Source of the DNA: Liolophura sinensis | Lineage: Eukaryota; Mollusca; Polyplacophora; Chitonida; Chitonidae | Assembly (NCBI RefSeq): GCF_032854445.1 | Contig: NC_088303.1 | Location: forward strand, 36,093,501 to 36,157,500 | Reading direction: 5' to 3' | Length of the DNA stretch: 64,000 bases | Shown here: positions 1-10,413 of the stretch, in pieces | Numbering within the stretch: the first letter of the stretch is position 1 | Layout: every line of letters begins with the position of its first letter | Made by a program: the position numbers and the translations under genes | Notes under the pieces: model-generated | Told to the model about the DNA's origin: nothing | Databases searched by the model: none | The model's input: the letters and a program-made list of their open reading frames with translations, nothing else

Positions 1-571
1 AATGCTCAAGACATTCGCTCAATCAGGCAAAGGTTTAAATGCTCAAGACATTCTATCAATCAGCCAAAGGTTTAAATGCTCAAGACATCAGTTCAACCAG
101 CCAAAGGTTAAAATGTTCAAGACATTAGATCAACCAGCCAAAGGTTCAAATGATCAAGACACTCGATCAACCAGCCAGAGGTTCAAATGCTCAAGACATT
201 TGATCAATCAGCCAAAAGTTCAAATGCTCATGACATTGGATCAACCAGCCAGAGGTTCAAATGCTCAAGACATTGGATCAACCAGCCAAAAGTTCAAATG
301 CTCCAAACATTCGATCAATCAGGCAAAGGTTTAAATGCTCAAGACATTGGATCAATCAGCCAAAGGTTCAAATGCTCAAGACATTAGATCAACCAGCCAA
401 AGGTTCAAATGTTCAAGACATTAGATCAACCAGCCAAAGTTCAAATGCTCATGACATTCGATCAATCAGCCAAAGGTTTAAATGGTGGAGACTTTGGATC
501 AATCAGTCAATAAGGTTCTTATGCTCAAGACACATGTTGGATCAATCGAGGGGAGGTTCTTATGCTCAAGA
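1..571. repeat. 37-bp minisatellite in a PHLPP intron
   Basis: About 15 tandem copies of a unit such as aggttcaaatgctcaagaca ttagatcaaccagccaa. The spacing of the cagccaaagg anchors (61, 98, 135) gives 37 bp. Because 37 is not a multiple of 3 and the unit lacks stop codons, overlapping open frames of 66-111 codons appear in several frames. None should be read as a protein. The last copies, around 485-571, are diverged. The array probably continues beyond the left edge. Confidence 0.93.
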
Positions 572-844
572 TTTTGTTTGTTTAAATGGTGTTTAATGTT
601 GCTTTCACATCATCATGTGTCTGACTGAGAAACACTGGATCAATTCAAACAAAATTTTACAAAGAACTACAGTGATAGTATGTTTTAAAACTTCATTCAT
701 AACATGTGTATATAAAAACTTACTGTGATACATCCAAAGTTTCTAGGTACTCAGGTTTAGGATTTATTGATAATGCCTCCAGTTCTGAAATAAAAAAAGA
801 ATTATACACATATGCCCAGAAAATGATCATGGTTATCAGAGATC

Positions 845-845
845 G

Positions 846-888
<43 letters not shown>

Positions 889-1015
889 CTTAATCTTTCC
901 TAACACCATCATCATGATCATCATATCACTACCAGTAATCTCTCCTATCATCATCATATCACTACCAGTAATCGTTCCTATCATCATCATCATATCACTA
1001 CCAGTAATCTCTCAT

Positions 1016-1049
<34 letters not shown>

Positions 1050-1149
1050 CTACCAGTAATCTTTCCTATCATCATCATCATCATATCACTACCAGTAATC
1101 TCTCCTATCATCATCATTATCACATCACTACCAGTAATCTTTCCTATCT
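845..1149. repeat. ATC microsatellite plus compound minisatellite
   Basis: A nearly pure (ATC)n tract at about 847-890 is followed by roughly six copies of a 30-60 bp unit. Each unit combines a variable (ATC)n run with the constant segment atatcactaccagtaatc. The growth of the trinucleotide inside a larger tandem unit is clear. The open frames with poly-Ser or poly-Ile/His here are artefacts. Confidence 0.92.
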
Positions 1150-1433
1150 TAAACATATCTGTAAACTGAAATTATATATTCAACAATTATTATACATGTA
1201 TGTACACCTTATTGGCAACAGGTAATGCGACACTTGCTTATGTGGAAGATTTCAGTCATACTGCCAAAAGTTTCATCAGCAATGCTGAACTTTATCTCCA
1301 CTGATAACTTTACCAAATTTATCAGATGTCCCAAAATTATAACCAGCCTCTGACATCTGCCAGCCTGAATATTGTCAAATGATAACCTTGTAAATATTGC
1401 AATTCACTCATTAAAAACAGAAAATATACTTAC

Positions 1434-1888
1434 GATTGTGACTTGCAAGAAGTGTTTTCAGTGAAACGCCGCTCACTTGAAGGGTTTTCAGTCTGTTACG
1501 ACAACAGTTTAAATATTCCACTTTTTTCAAACACCTTATATCCAAGTCTGTAATGTTATTGTCTCTAAGATCCAAATGTGTCACCAGCTCCAGACTGGAT
1601 AACTTCCCTTGCTCACTAGGGGGCAGCACAAGTTTGTTCAATCTCAAGTCAAGTTTTCGCACATGCTTCATTCTTTTTAAAGTGTCAGAGGAGAATCTGA
1701 CAATATTGTTCCCTGCCAGAATGAAGCTGTCGACCTTTGGTCTATCAGACTCTTGGGATTGCAGCAAGGCCACTGGGACAGTGGTAAAGTTGTTAAATGC
1801 CAACGTCAAGAGAACAAGTTTCTTCAGCATGGACAAAGATTCAGGTAGTGAGGATAAATGATTGTTGTGTAGCTGGAATATCTGCAAA
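1434..1888 (-). CDS. PHLPP: PHLPP exon 6: leucine-rich repeats, last exon in window
   Basis: The exon is 455 bp, with acceptor AG at 1890-1889 and donor GT at 1433-1432 (GTAAG). It continues the LRR array: LQIFQLHNNHLSSLPESL, LLTLAFNNFTTVPVALL, FILAGNNIVRFSSDTL, VRKLDLRLNKL, VTHLDLRDNNITDLDI and VEYLNCCRNRLKTLQV, ending SLKTLLASHN. The VTHLDLRDN unit and the Cys-bearing unit after it are strongly PHLPP-like. The open frame runs into intron on both sides: the upstream ATG at 1950 and the terminal YIFCF are not coding. Confidence 0.93.
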
Positions 1889-4800
1889 CTGGAAATTAAA
1901 ATGGTTGATTCACTGATAAATGAAGCAGTGGAAAGGAAAATAACATCCACTCTGTGATGGATGTTACAGACTCAGACATCACACCCAGCTGACACACTTT
2001 GTGACAGCAGACAAAGTGTGAAGAAATGCAGGGTGACACCAGACCTGGTTGACACATTGTGTGAACCCAAACCCAGCTGGCACACTGTGTGACCCCAGAC
2101 CCAGCTGACACACTGTGTGACCCCAGACCCAGAAGAAATGCAGGGTGACACCAGACTCGGTTGACACACAGTGTGATCCCTCACCCAGTAGATACACAGT
2201 GTGACACCACACCCAGCGGACATACAGTGTGATGCCACACTAGGCTGACATACAGTGTGACACACAGTGTGACAGCAGACACACACACACTGACAACACA
2301 CACAGTGAGAACACATCCAGCTGACAGTGTTACAGCACATCCAGCTGACACACAGTGTGACAGCAGACACACACACTGACAACACATCCAGCTGACAGTG
2401 TTACAGCACATCCAGCTGACACACAGTGGGAGAGCAGACACACACACTGACAACACATCCAGCTGACAGTGTTACAGCACATCCAGCTGACACACAGTGT
2501 GACAGCAGACAAAGTGTGACACCACACCCAACAGACAGCACATGCACGCACACAAGCTGACACACTTTGTGACAACACACACAGTGTGACAGCACACCCA
2601 GCAGACACAGAGTGTAACACCAGACTTTGCAAACAGACAGTGTATGAAATCTTGCCTTTGGCAAAAATCACACAGTATTCCACCATTTGCCAATAATATG
2701 AACAGCACTCACAATCACCAATCAAGCTGAAGTGTGTTCAATATTACAGTTGTAATCAGCTAAATGTCTATAACTGTACTGAAGACAATTGATCGGAAAG
2801 GTTTTTGATGAAAGCTGGACTCAGGAGGCCAAAAAAAACCTAAATTTGTCTAAAAATTGTAGTTTTAGTCAGTCACAAATATTCTTCTATTGAGGGGAAT
2901 TTGAAAGTTACTTGTCTGATAAAAGAGCTACTGATCTATTTAATACAGTCGCACTGAAGTGAGGTTGCAAGTGGTTCTGTGAGAGCTGGTTAAAGTTCAA
3001 AAGAAAAAGGAAAAATAACTCCACACTAAGTGGATGGTTATTGTTATTTCTTTCCATTATTTATTTATTTATTTATTTTTTTGATTTCTATGAAATATTT
3101 CTTGTGATTATGAAACATTCTGTCAGTGTAAGTTCTTACTTTTTCAGATTGCTGATGTCGGAGGGGATTTCCTGTAGCTTGTTGCTGGCCAGGTTGAGCT
3201 CAGCCAGAGTCTTGATATCACAGAGGGATGATGGGAACTGGAGCAGGTCATTATCTGCCAGGTTCAAGCTGTGTAACTTGTAAAACCTGCAACAGGAAGT
3301 CACATTTTTCACGTCAGCTCACCCTAGTTCTGGCCTTCCTTTAATGAACAATTCTTGCTAGACGTAACCCAACGAGCAATACCATGCAAAAGAAGTTTTG
3401 ATCAATAGAAAGTTGTCTTTTCTTCTTATTCAGACTAATGATTTTAAAGAAATTAACATGAAAAGCAAAAGAAATATCAAAACAACAAAAACAGACTAAA
3501 AGTAGCTTACACCAACCATCATCTTTTTTTTTTAATTTATTTATTTGATTGGTGTTCTACACCGTTAACACATTTCACTTATACGATGGCGGCTGGCATT
3601 ACGGTGGGAGGAAAATGGGCAGATCATTATATTTTTAATGACAGTCCTAGCAAATACATAGAGACAACTAAACATATCCAGCAACACAGGAGGATGTTAT
3701 GATGTTATACACACGACCTGTAGAATAACCACTTGGGAAGATGTAGCATATCTCTACTAACAGAATTTACAAATCTATTCCCATCAGTAACAAATTTCCA
3801 GGCTTGCCCTCAAATATTTCACTTCTTTCTGTCTGCTTGGTAAAATTTTACATCCATTCAAAACATTTCAGTTTTTTTGTTTCGTTTCTAATTTTTTTTT
3901 TTATTCTTATTGCTGTGCGTATAGAAGTAGCCATGCAAATATCTGTTAGGATCACAAAGCTGGTCAAAGCTCTACATCAAACAAACTGTACATCAAACAA
4001 GCTGTAAATTGAAGTCTTCTTAACAATGCCCTACCTATGGAGGTCATCCAGCCACCCTATCGTGTATATGTCTTCATCAAGCGGACGTTCTTTCAGGACG
4101 TTATGTCGTAAATTCAGGATCTTCAGACCATCGTTGATGAATATTGTTTCAGGTAAGAATTCCAGGTGACAGTTTGACAAGTCTGCCTTAGTGGGCAGTT
4201 TTGAGGTGGCCTGTGATGGTTAAAGTAGAAAATAATTGACTGCATTTACTGATTTCTTCCTTTTTATAAATCTTTTTTATTAAACTTGATCATTGACATA
4301 TACGTTATTTGAATTTATGTTTGGTACCAAGGAGCTTGCCTGTAAGAGACAGGAACTAAACACATCCATGTACCTAAGCATGGATTCTAATACACAAAAG
4401 AGGTGTGGCAGTCATTAATTTCGTAATTTACTGTAATTAACACAAAACAATGTCAACAATAAAACAGTGACTGTGCTTTAACATGCAGTAACTGAGATAT
4501 ATTAGTATTTAGATACCATCTCTAACATTTAGCTTGACACAGTGCTTCTAATAATACACAAGACACTGTGTTATAAAATATTAACACAGAGGCTAAGATG
4601 CAAATGTTGCAATTTATGGTAATTAATCTGACACAAATCATCAATGATGGAACATCCTCCTTGTGCCAGTGTGAGATCAATACTTGCAGTACTTTTTAAG
4701 GTACCACACTAACATGTAAATGTACCTTAACATTGCTAAGACTCGAGGTAGGATATTAGCTACACTGTATAGGCAAACTAAATATTCCTGAGTACAGCAT

Positions 4801-7800
4801 GAAAAACTAAAATTATTAGCAAATAAAACTAAAAATATGCCAAGAATTTTCAACAGAATATTCACCTCTATCAATTCCTAACAACCAAAGTTTTTTCCAT
4901 AAAGTCACCGACTGACTGGTGAGACATTGCTAGTCTATCAACAGCCAGAAAACTAGACTGATCATGTAGCTGGATTTATTAACTATAATAAATCAAGTTA
5001 TATTTCCATGATTCTAGACAAAAATTGAATAATCCAAGAAAGGATGTTAAAGCCCACATACACCTAATTCACAAAACACACTTATGTACACCTGTAATTT
5101 CAAGGACAATCCACCGACCATACCTTCTTGGCTTTTCGTAACCACTTTTTGAACTCCGCCTCCTCCGTAAATGAAAGGTACACAGATTTTTCACCTTGCA
5201 AGGTGGAAGTCACCTTGAGACAGTAGTCATGACCTTTGACCTGAGCCTCTTCAACAGAACCATTAGCAAGCTGTACTTCTAATGGTTTACTATTGCTACT
5301 GGATTTATCTGTGGAAAAAAATCATAAAAATAATAATAATGAGAAAAGTTCAAAGCGTAGTGCAAAGTGTTTAGTTTTCCATCAAACATTTTCTAGAGCA
5401 TTTGACCAATTACTTTCAATATTTGGGGCATCTGATCAACTCTTTTTAGCCAATATATGTGTCATTGTTACAAGACTACACAGTTTCTCTTTTCCCACAT
5501 GGTTAGAACACGTTAGGAACAAAAAATCTTTACTTTTCTGACAACTGAGAGACAATTGTAATTTTTGCTTTTAGCACTACCAGTGTCTGTCCTAAAATCA
5601 TGTTCAATGCTTACTGGTGAGAATAGTTTTCGCTGATCAATCATGTCATAACCTCTGTTTACAGTAACAGAAACTTTTGAACACTTGTCTAACAATATTG
5701 TTACACCAGGTTTCATATAAAGCAACATTTTCCTCCGCATCATCATCATCCACATTATCCATAAACTCAGTAAACAAGGACAATATAAACTTAAACAATG
5801 TCAGGATATTCCAAAAGCAATAAGGGCAAACCATGGGGTTTTGAAACAGATTTGACACTGGGTTATGTGTGTTGAAATTCTGATTTCATTTGCATGAAAA
5901 TTTCAAATAATGTAATGCAATAAACATCGCAACAATTTCAGCGGATATTATCACAAAGAGTAACAGATGTAGTTATTTTAATCCCAAAAGCATAATAATT
6001 TTTCATGATCAAACAAATCACATCCATTTTCAGAAGAGAAAAATGGATATACGTAAAAGTGGGTAGAAACAATACTGATGTGAAAACTGCTATATTCAGC
6101 TTTAGTACATGTTTGCATGTTGAAGTCTCCTTGTGTTGATATAACCCAGAAATTCAATATATTCAATAAAGCCATGGGTAATTTCCTGAACAGCCTAGAG
6201 GGCTCAATTCAGGCGTAACAAGGTAATAACAACCAGACCATCACAAACTTTTTATCTTGTAATAAAAAGATTAAAGCATGATGATTAAAAAGTTTTTTCT
6301 GTTCTGATTTCAGAATGACAAAATCTTTTTTGAACAAAAGTACACTAACAAAAAATTAACCAAAATAACTGGTCAAGAAGGAAGGCAACATTTGAGAAAG
6401 ATGTGATAGAAAATGAAGAAAACTTTCAGACCCCATTACAATGCAGAGAAACAAACGGTCTTCTTAACTCTTCACTGAAATGTTATCAGCTTTCAGCTGC
6501 AATTAAGACGGATATCTCACTCTGCATATGTACTGTCCAAATCAGTTTTGAATTTAAATGACTGTCCTCGCTGTTTAAACAAACATTCAAGAGTGTAGCA
6601 GCACAAGCATAAATTTAAAACAGCAATCTGTATTTGTCTGACCTAAAATGTAGTCATGGATTAAAACGTTATCCGCTTTCAACTACAGTTAACAATTAAG
6701 GATATCGCATTCTATACATCTAACTAATGACTGCTTAAAACAACGAAAGAATAAACGAATGTGTCTTAACGCCACTTCACCTGTATGCACTCACATTGTG
6801 GTGAACATATTTAAACCAGGAGAAAGTAAACAGCGGATGTTTTGTTACCGGGAATGTCATCAGCTGTAGCATAACAAACCTCTGTGAATAAGAAGTCTGG
6901 TTCCTGACATAACACACAGCCGCCGCACCCACTGATGGAGTAGCTTCCCTTTACGCACCATGAGATAAGCCTGCAGTTGATTACGGGCATATGTCCCATC
7001 ATGGTAGGGCTTACCTGTACAGACACAAAGGAACATGACACAACTACAGAACAGTTAAAAAATTTAATACATACACGGATGAAAGGGTAAAGGTATCAAT
7101 AAACTCCATGATACGATATCTGAACAGATACATGGTTTAGAACGCATTTCAGCACATTTTGAATATTTGCATATTTAAGAGATTATATAATCTTTTTTTT
7201 CTGGCCTACCTGATATCATGTTATAGATTACCATGACAGAACACCCTGCCAGAGCTAATTTTAGATCAATAATGTTCATCACTCAGGAAATTTGGTTTCA
7301 TGATGTTTAGTATTTACTTGAATGGTGTTTGAGCTCTTGCTCCAGAAATGTAACCTCTAACATGCTAGAGGTTAGCTTTATGTGTGGAGCCTGATACCAG
7401 AGTAACCAAAGCAAATTACCACTCATCAGTATAAAGTGACAAACTTTCCCAATATATCAATATGTATGCCATAGGCACTAATCTCCAACAATCCATTCTG
7501 CAGGGTTTCAGACCACCTAACCAATAAAGAAAGTATTAGGTTTTAATAATGCACGCCCAATTTGTACGAAACAAAATGCCTATGACATTCTACAGACACA
7601 GTTATGTCCCACCATTAATATATCTGTGTATGTAAATTCACAAACATTATTCGTGTGCAACAATACCAGAGTTTTGTAAAAAAAAGTTTTTAAATTATCA
7701 CAGGTCTGTTCACATCACTGATATCATGATCAAGGGAGATAATATCTACTCACATAGGAAGATTCTCACATTAATACAGAAAGACATGACTGGCAGTGTT

Positions 7801-8994
7801 ATGTTCAAGGATACTTCAACTGCACACATGCATATCAGCTGTTGATTAACATAAATTAATTCATCATTAACTTTAACCTCATGCTACACCACAGAAGAAC
7901 TTTTAAGAACCTTTTTTCCAAAAGAGATCACAAAACTTTTCTCACAATGATAAAATAGCCCAGACAAATATTGCTTTCACTTTTCTCTGACACATTCAGC
8001 CTTGAGAATGTTAAATTTATATTTATAGTTTTTAAACACTAACATTACAAATTTTTGTATAATATAACATTTTTTGTTTTCTCTGGTTGATGACATTGTC
8101 TAAATTTGAAATGATAGTCTTTTATTATGACATTCTTATCAATGATAAAAGGCCATTTATACTTTTTTTCTGAATTATATGACACCTGTTAATGTTTTAC
8201 TTTGCATCACTGTAATCTGTTTTACAGACTTTTTATAACTATTTTGTAACTCTAAAACTTATATTATGCTTTTTGGAAACAGTCGTCTGTGTCCCAAAAA
8301 TTTGCATACCGGCATAAAATTTGACAAGGTAGGCTAAGTCTTCATTGGCACCCTCTTCCTGAATCTTGCGTATGTCGTTGTAGCCAATGGTTGTAAGGTA
8401 ATCGTTCTGTATCTCCAGCGGACAATCGTACGGCTCCAATCTCCGAATAATGTCGCCATTAAGCTGCATGTGAAGGGAATTTGGCGGCATGTTGCACTGA
8501 TAACAAATTCTCTGCGCTGTGGTTGTCAGCGTTGTCGGTACCAGATGTGAGACTTTGCTGGAAGACTCTGAACTGAACACACGCACCAGACCATTATTTG
8601 TGTCCTTGTCCAGCCAGTTCTTTATGTCAACTTTACTGTCGTTGGTGATGCTCTTACGAAAGCTACTGCTAATGACCTGTGACCTCTGGTCGACCTCTCT
8701 GTAAAGATCCTGCAGGGATTCACCTAAATCCCATATTTCCTCGTCAGAGTTGTTGTCGAAAAGACTACGACCAGAGTACAAAGACAGACCCACACTCTGA
8801 TGTGTTAGGCCTGGCTGAATGAAGTCGCCAATACTCCACCAGTTGGCGACATCCTCAGCGACATGGTACTGCCGTTTGTAAGGGTTGTACGAGCGCGACG
8901 ATGTGGTGGACTTAGTGGAAGGCACGCTGATCTTGGTACTCGTGCTGGTACAGCTGCGCTCGCTGAAGGCACTCCGACTGCTGCTGACGGACAT
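1434..8994 (-). CDS. PHLPP: PHLPP (PH domain leucine-rich repeat protein phosphatase), 5' part, six exons
   Basis: PHLPP enzymes are PP2C-type Ser/Thr phosphatases that remove the hydrophobic-motif phosphate of AKT and PKC kinases, at membranes, in the cytosol and in the nucleus (family knowledge). I joined six exons with GT/AG borders and matching phase: 8994-8310, 7014-6880, 5308-5124, 4210-4035, 3286-3140 and 1888-1434, totalling 594 residues. Visible parts are a Ser/Thr-rich N-terminus, a Ras-association-like region (about 134-228), a PH domain (about 240-335) and leucine-rich repeats from about 336. Diagnostic family strings are QEEGANEDLAYLVKFYAGKP before the PH domain and VTHLDLRDN in the LRRs, both close to my memory of human PHLPP. 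The last exon ends one base into a codon, so the remaining LRRs and the phosphatase domain lie off the left edge. An in-frame TGA at 9009-9007 supports the start. Whether it is closer to vertebrate PHLPP1 or PHLPP2 cannot be told. Confidence 0.93.
1965..2635. repeat. GTGTGACA-type minisatellite in PHLPP intron 5
   Basis: An irregular array of short units around cccagctgacacacagtgtg, with (CA)n patches near 2279-2300 and larger duplicated blocks of about 65-70 bp (2300-2500). It generates many Cys/Val/Ser-rich minus-strand open frames (VSAGCGVTLC type). Their Cys content comes only from translating repeated ACA/GCA on the opposite strand. It sits about 75 bp upstream of exon 6. Confidence 0.9.
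3140..3286 (-). CDS. PHLPP: PHLPP exon 5: leucine-rich repeats
   Basis: The exon is 147 bp, with acceptor AG at 3288-3287 and donor GT at 3139-3138. The junction codon with exon 4 is AGG (Arg). It encodes two textbook LRR units, LHSLNLADNDLLQFPSSL and LAELNLASNKLQEIPSDI, each with the LxxLxLxxNxLxxhP pattern. It ends with two bases of an Asn codon completed in exon 6. Confidence 0.92.
3527..3625 (-). mobile_element. SINE-1 fragment (3' part), reverse orientation
   Basis: Read on the minus strand it ends in the family tail (accaatcaaataaataaa, here with poly-A) preceded by gtaaaacacc-like, ataagtgaaat-like and the ccaccgtaatgcc-like segment. These match the full copies at 13842 and 43738. Only the 3' third is present, and it is diverged. 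It lies in PHLPP intron 4. Confidence 0.75.
4035..4210 (-). CDS. PHLPP: PHLPP exon 4: first leucine-rich repeats
   Basis: The exon is 176 bp, with acceptor AG at 4212-4211 and donor GT at 4034-4033. It follows exon 3 in phase 0 and leaves two bases for exon 5. Translation gives the LRR start: ADLSNCHLEFLPETIF, then LKILNLRHNVLKERP, then IGWLDDLHR. This parallels the SSVDLSCCSLEHLPANLF and LTHLNLKQNFL stretches after the PH domain of human PHLPP, recalled from the family. Confidence 0.9.
5124..5308 (-). CDS. PHLPP: PHLPP exon 3: second half of PH domain
   Basis: The exon is 185 bp, with acceptor AG at 5310-5309 and donor GT at 5123-5122. It starts two bases into a codon, completing the Asp begun in exon 2. 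It encodes the rest of the PH fold: LEVQLANGSVEEAQVKGHDY, then VYLSFTEEAEFKKWLRKAKK. The last stretch is the C-terminal PH helix with the invariant Trp (FKKWL). It ends in phase 0. The exon is too short and too split to appear as a long open frame. Confidence 0.92.
5309..6879. other. PHLPP intron 2, no feature seen
   Basis: About 1.6 kb of A+T-rich sequence between exons 3 and 2. No repeat family or conserved coding segment is recognisable. The other two large gaps (2636-3139 and 4211-5123) are equally plain. Confidence 0.6.
6880..7014 (-). CDS. PHLPP: PHLPP exon 2: first half of PH domain
   Basis: The exon is 135 bp. The acceptor AG is at 7016-7015 and the donor GT at 6879-6878. Reading across the junction from exon 1 restores a Gly codon and the family string FYAGKP. 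The exon encodes the first beta strands of the PH domain (LMVRKGKLLHQWVRRLCVM, then GTRLLIHR), equivalent to the MYNVRKG...W-R-R...ILCGTCLIV stretch of human PHLPP. A longer open frame on this strand (7041-6811) is in a different frame and is a shadow. Confidence 0.9.
7015..8309. other. PHLPP intron 1, no feature seen
   Basis: 1.3 kb of A+T-rich intron without recognisable repeats or open frames that resemble known families. It is bounded by a clean donor (8309-8308) and acceptor (7016-7015). Confidence 0.65.
8310..8994 (-). CDS. PHLPP: PHLPP exon 1: Ser/Thr-rich N-terminus and Ras-association-like region
   Basis: This exon gives residues 1-228 plus one base. The ATG at 8994-8992 is preceded by an in-frame TGA at 9009-9007, so this is very likely the true start. 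The first 40 residues are almost all Ser, Thr, Arg and Lys and look disordered. An acidic patch follows around 80-100 (DEEIWDLGE). Residues 134-228 resemble the RA-like segment before the PH domain in PHLPP, with the conserved RRLEPYDCPLEIQNDYL and IQEEGANEDLAYL. The donor GT lies at 8309-8308. The open frame reads on to 8239 in the intron, but those residues match nothing in the family. No upstream 5'UTR exon is visible. Confidence 0.92.
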
Positions 8995-9672
8995 TGTGCT
9001 TTCACATCATCTGAGAATTACTCCCCTTTTGTGTTGATCTTTCAACTAGAACATGTTGATTATCTGCAAAAGCAAACACATAAAGCACCTATATATATTT
9101 GTCTGATTTGACACAAGAGGAAAAAAGTAAACGCCATAGCAGGACAAACTTTACAACATCAAAAGTGAACTGCAATATATAATGTAACATTGGGCAGATA
9201 ATGTCCATTGGTTATCTCTTTTTGTTTTGAGATTGTTATTGGTGATGTTGTCTGTCCGATAAACCAGTTAGGCAGTGTTTGAGGACACAATCTACTAATA
9301 TACAAGGGGAACAATCCAAGCTGTCTTGCAGAAACAAAACCATATGGAGACAAAATAACTGAAAATTTACCTTAACCATAACCATTAATAATTTGATTAA
9401 AACATATCATAAAACACTGACGCATAATCCCACAACATACGCTGTATTCCTGGATACAATTCTATCAACTCCTGCTTCCCAAATTTATCATAAACGACAG
9501 TGTTCAATTTGAAGACTCAAGTTCTTTACATTTTGGATCTCTTGCTGGTTTCATAAATGGGCATTTTAGTGCAACTAACCTTTGTTACAACTACTCTGTA
9601 GGTATGTTGTACTGCAGTTAAGTTATATAATCAAACTGACTGAAACATAACCAGCTGGTTAACTAGCTTTGT

Positions 9673-9932
9673 GGGGGTCTCTGTAGCTCAATTGGTTAGC
9701 GCGCTAGTGCAGCGTAATGATCCAGGAGCCTCTCACCAATGCAGTCGCTGAGACTTCAAGTCCAACTCATGCTGGCTTCATCTCCAGCTGTAAGTGGGAA
9801 GGTCTGTAAGCAACCTGCGGATTGTCGTGGGTTTCCCCTTGGCTCTGCCCGGTTTCCACCCACCATAATACTGGCCACCGTTGTATAAGTGAAATATTCT
9901 TAAGTACGGCGTAAAACACCAATCAGATAAAT
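9673..9932 (+). mobile_element. SINE-1, near full-length tRNA-derived SINE
   Basis: The 5' head resembles a tRNA gene with the two internal Pol III promoter boxes: box A tagctcaattggttagcgcg and box B-like cttcaagtccaac. A family-specific body follows (catgctggcttc, gtcgtgggtttcccc, ataatactggcc, gaaatattcttaagtacggc), ending in an aatcagataaata tail. It is flanked by an imperfect 12-bp target-site duplication, aactagctttgt (9661-9672) and aaccagctttgt (9933-9944), one mismatch. The element would need an autonomous LINE partner, which is not in the window. Confidence 0.92.
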
Positions 9933-9972
9933 AACCAGCTTTGTATCAAAGTGCTGAATTTTAACATATCAG

Positions 9973-10413
9973 ACCTGGGACTCATTTCACAAAATGCAAG
10001 CAGCATTACCTGCCCTTATCTTCCATGGCAACCAGTACTATAGATATTACATTGCCATGGTAATCACAAAACCTAAGCAGCATTATGTGCCTGCATCTTC
10101 CATGGTAACCAGTACTATAGGTATTACATTGCCATGGTAATCACAAAACATAAGCAGCATTATGTGCCTGCATCTTCCATGGCAACCAGTACTATAGGTA
10201 TTACATTGCCATGGTAATCACAAAACGTAAGCAGCATTATGCGCCTGCATCTTCCATGGCAACCAGTACTATAGGTATTACATTGCCATGGTAATCACAA
10301 AACGTAAGCAGCATTATGTGCCTGCATCTTCCATGGCAACCAGTACTATAGGTATTACATTGCCATGGTAATCACAAGAATGTAGCACTACCTGTGCTTT
10401 GTGAAACCCTGAT
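9973..10413. mobile_element. Non-autonomous inverted-repeat element with internal 77-bp tandem repeats
   Basis: The centre holds about 4.7 copies of a 77-bp unit (tcttccatgg anchors at 10096, 10173, 10250, 10327). The flanks are inversely related: left has gggactcatttcacaaaatg then agcattac, and the right end read backwards has cagggtttcacaaagcac then gtagtgct. Inside each unit ccatggcaa and ttgccatgg are inverted repeats. The build (short terminal inverted repeats around a tandem-repeat core) recalls the pearl-type elements of bivalves, an inference from architecture alone. Confidence 0.7.

Noticed and set aside
2-596. Several overlapping plus-strand open frames of 66-111 codons (MLKTFDQSAK type)
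   Set aside because: They are the 37-bp minisatellite read in its different frames. The unit simply lacks stop codons.
1896-2725. Minus-strand Cys/Val-rich open frames up to 137 codons, superficially like Cys-rich secreted peptides
   Set aside because: All are translations of the gtgtgaca minisatellite in several overlapping frames. No signal peptide or conserved Cys spacing independent of the repeat.
8805-9111. Open frames on both strands overlapping the PHLPP start codon
   Set aside because: Shadows of exon 1. The PHLPP frame has family similarity and an upstream in-frame stop.
9673-9760. Possible tRNA genes at the heads of SINE-1 and SINE-2 copies
   Set aside because: Box A and B motifs are present but no cloverleaf with proper acceptor stem can be closed, and each head is joined to a SINE body and tail.
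10019-10377. CRISPR-like regular repeats (also the 74-bp, 67-bp and 41-bp arrays)
   Set aside because: Head-to-tail tandem repeats with no unique spacers, in an animal genome.
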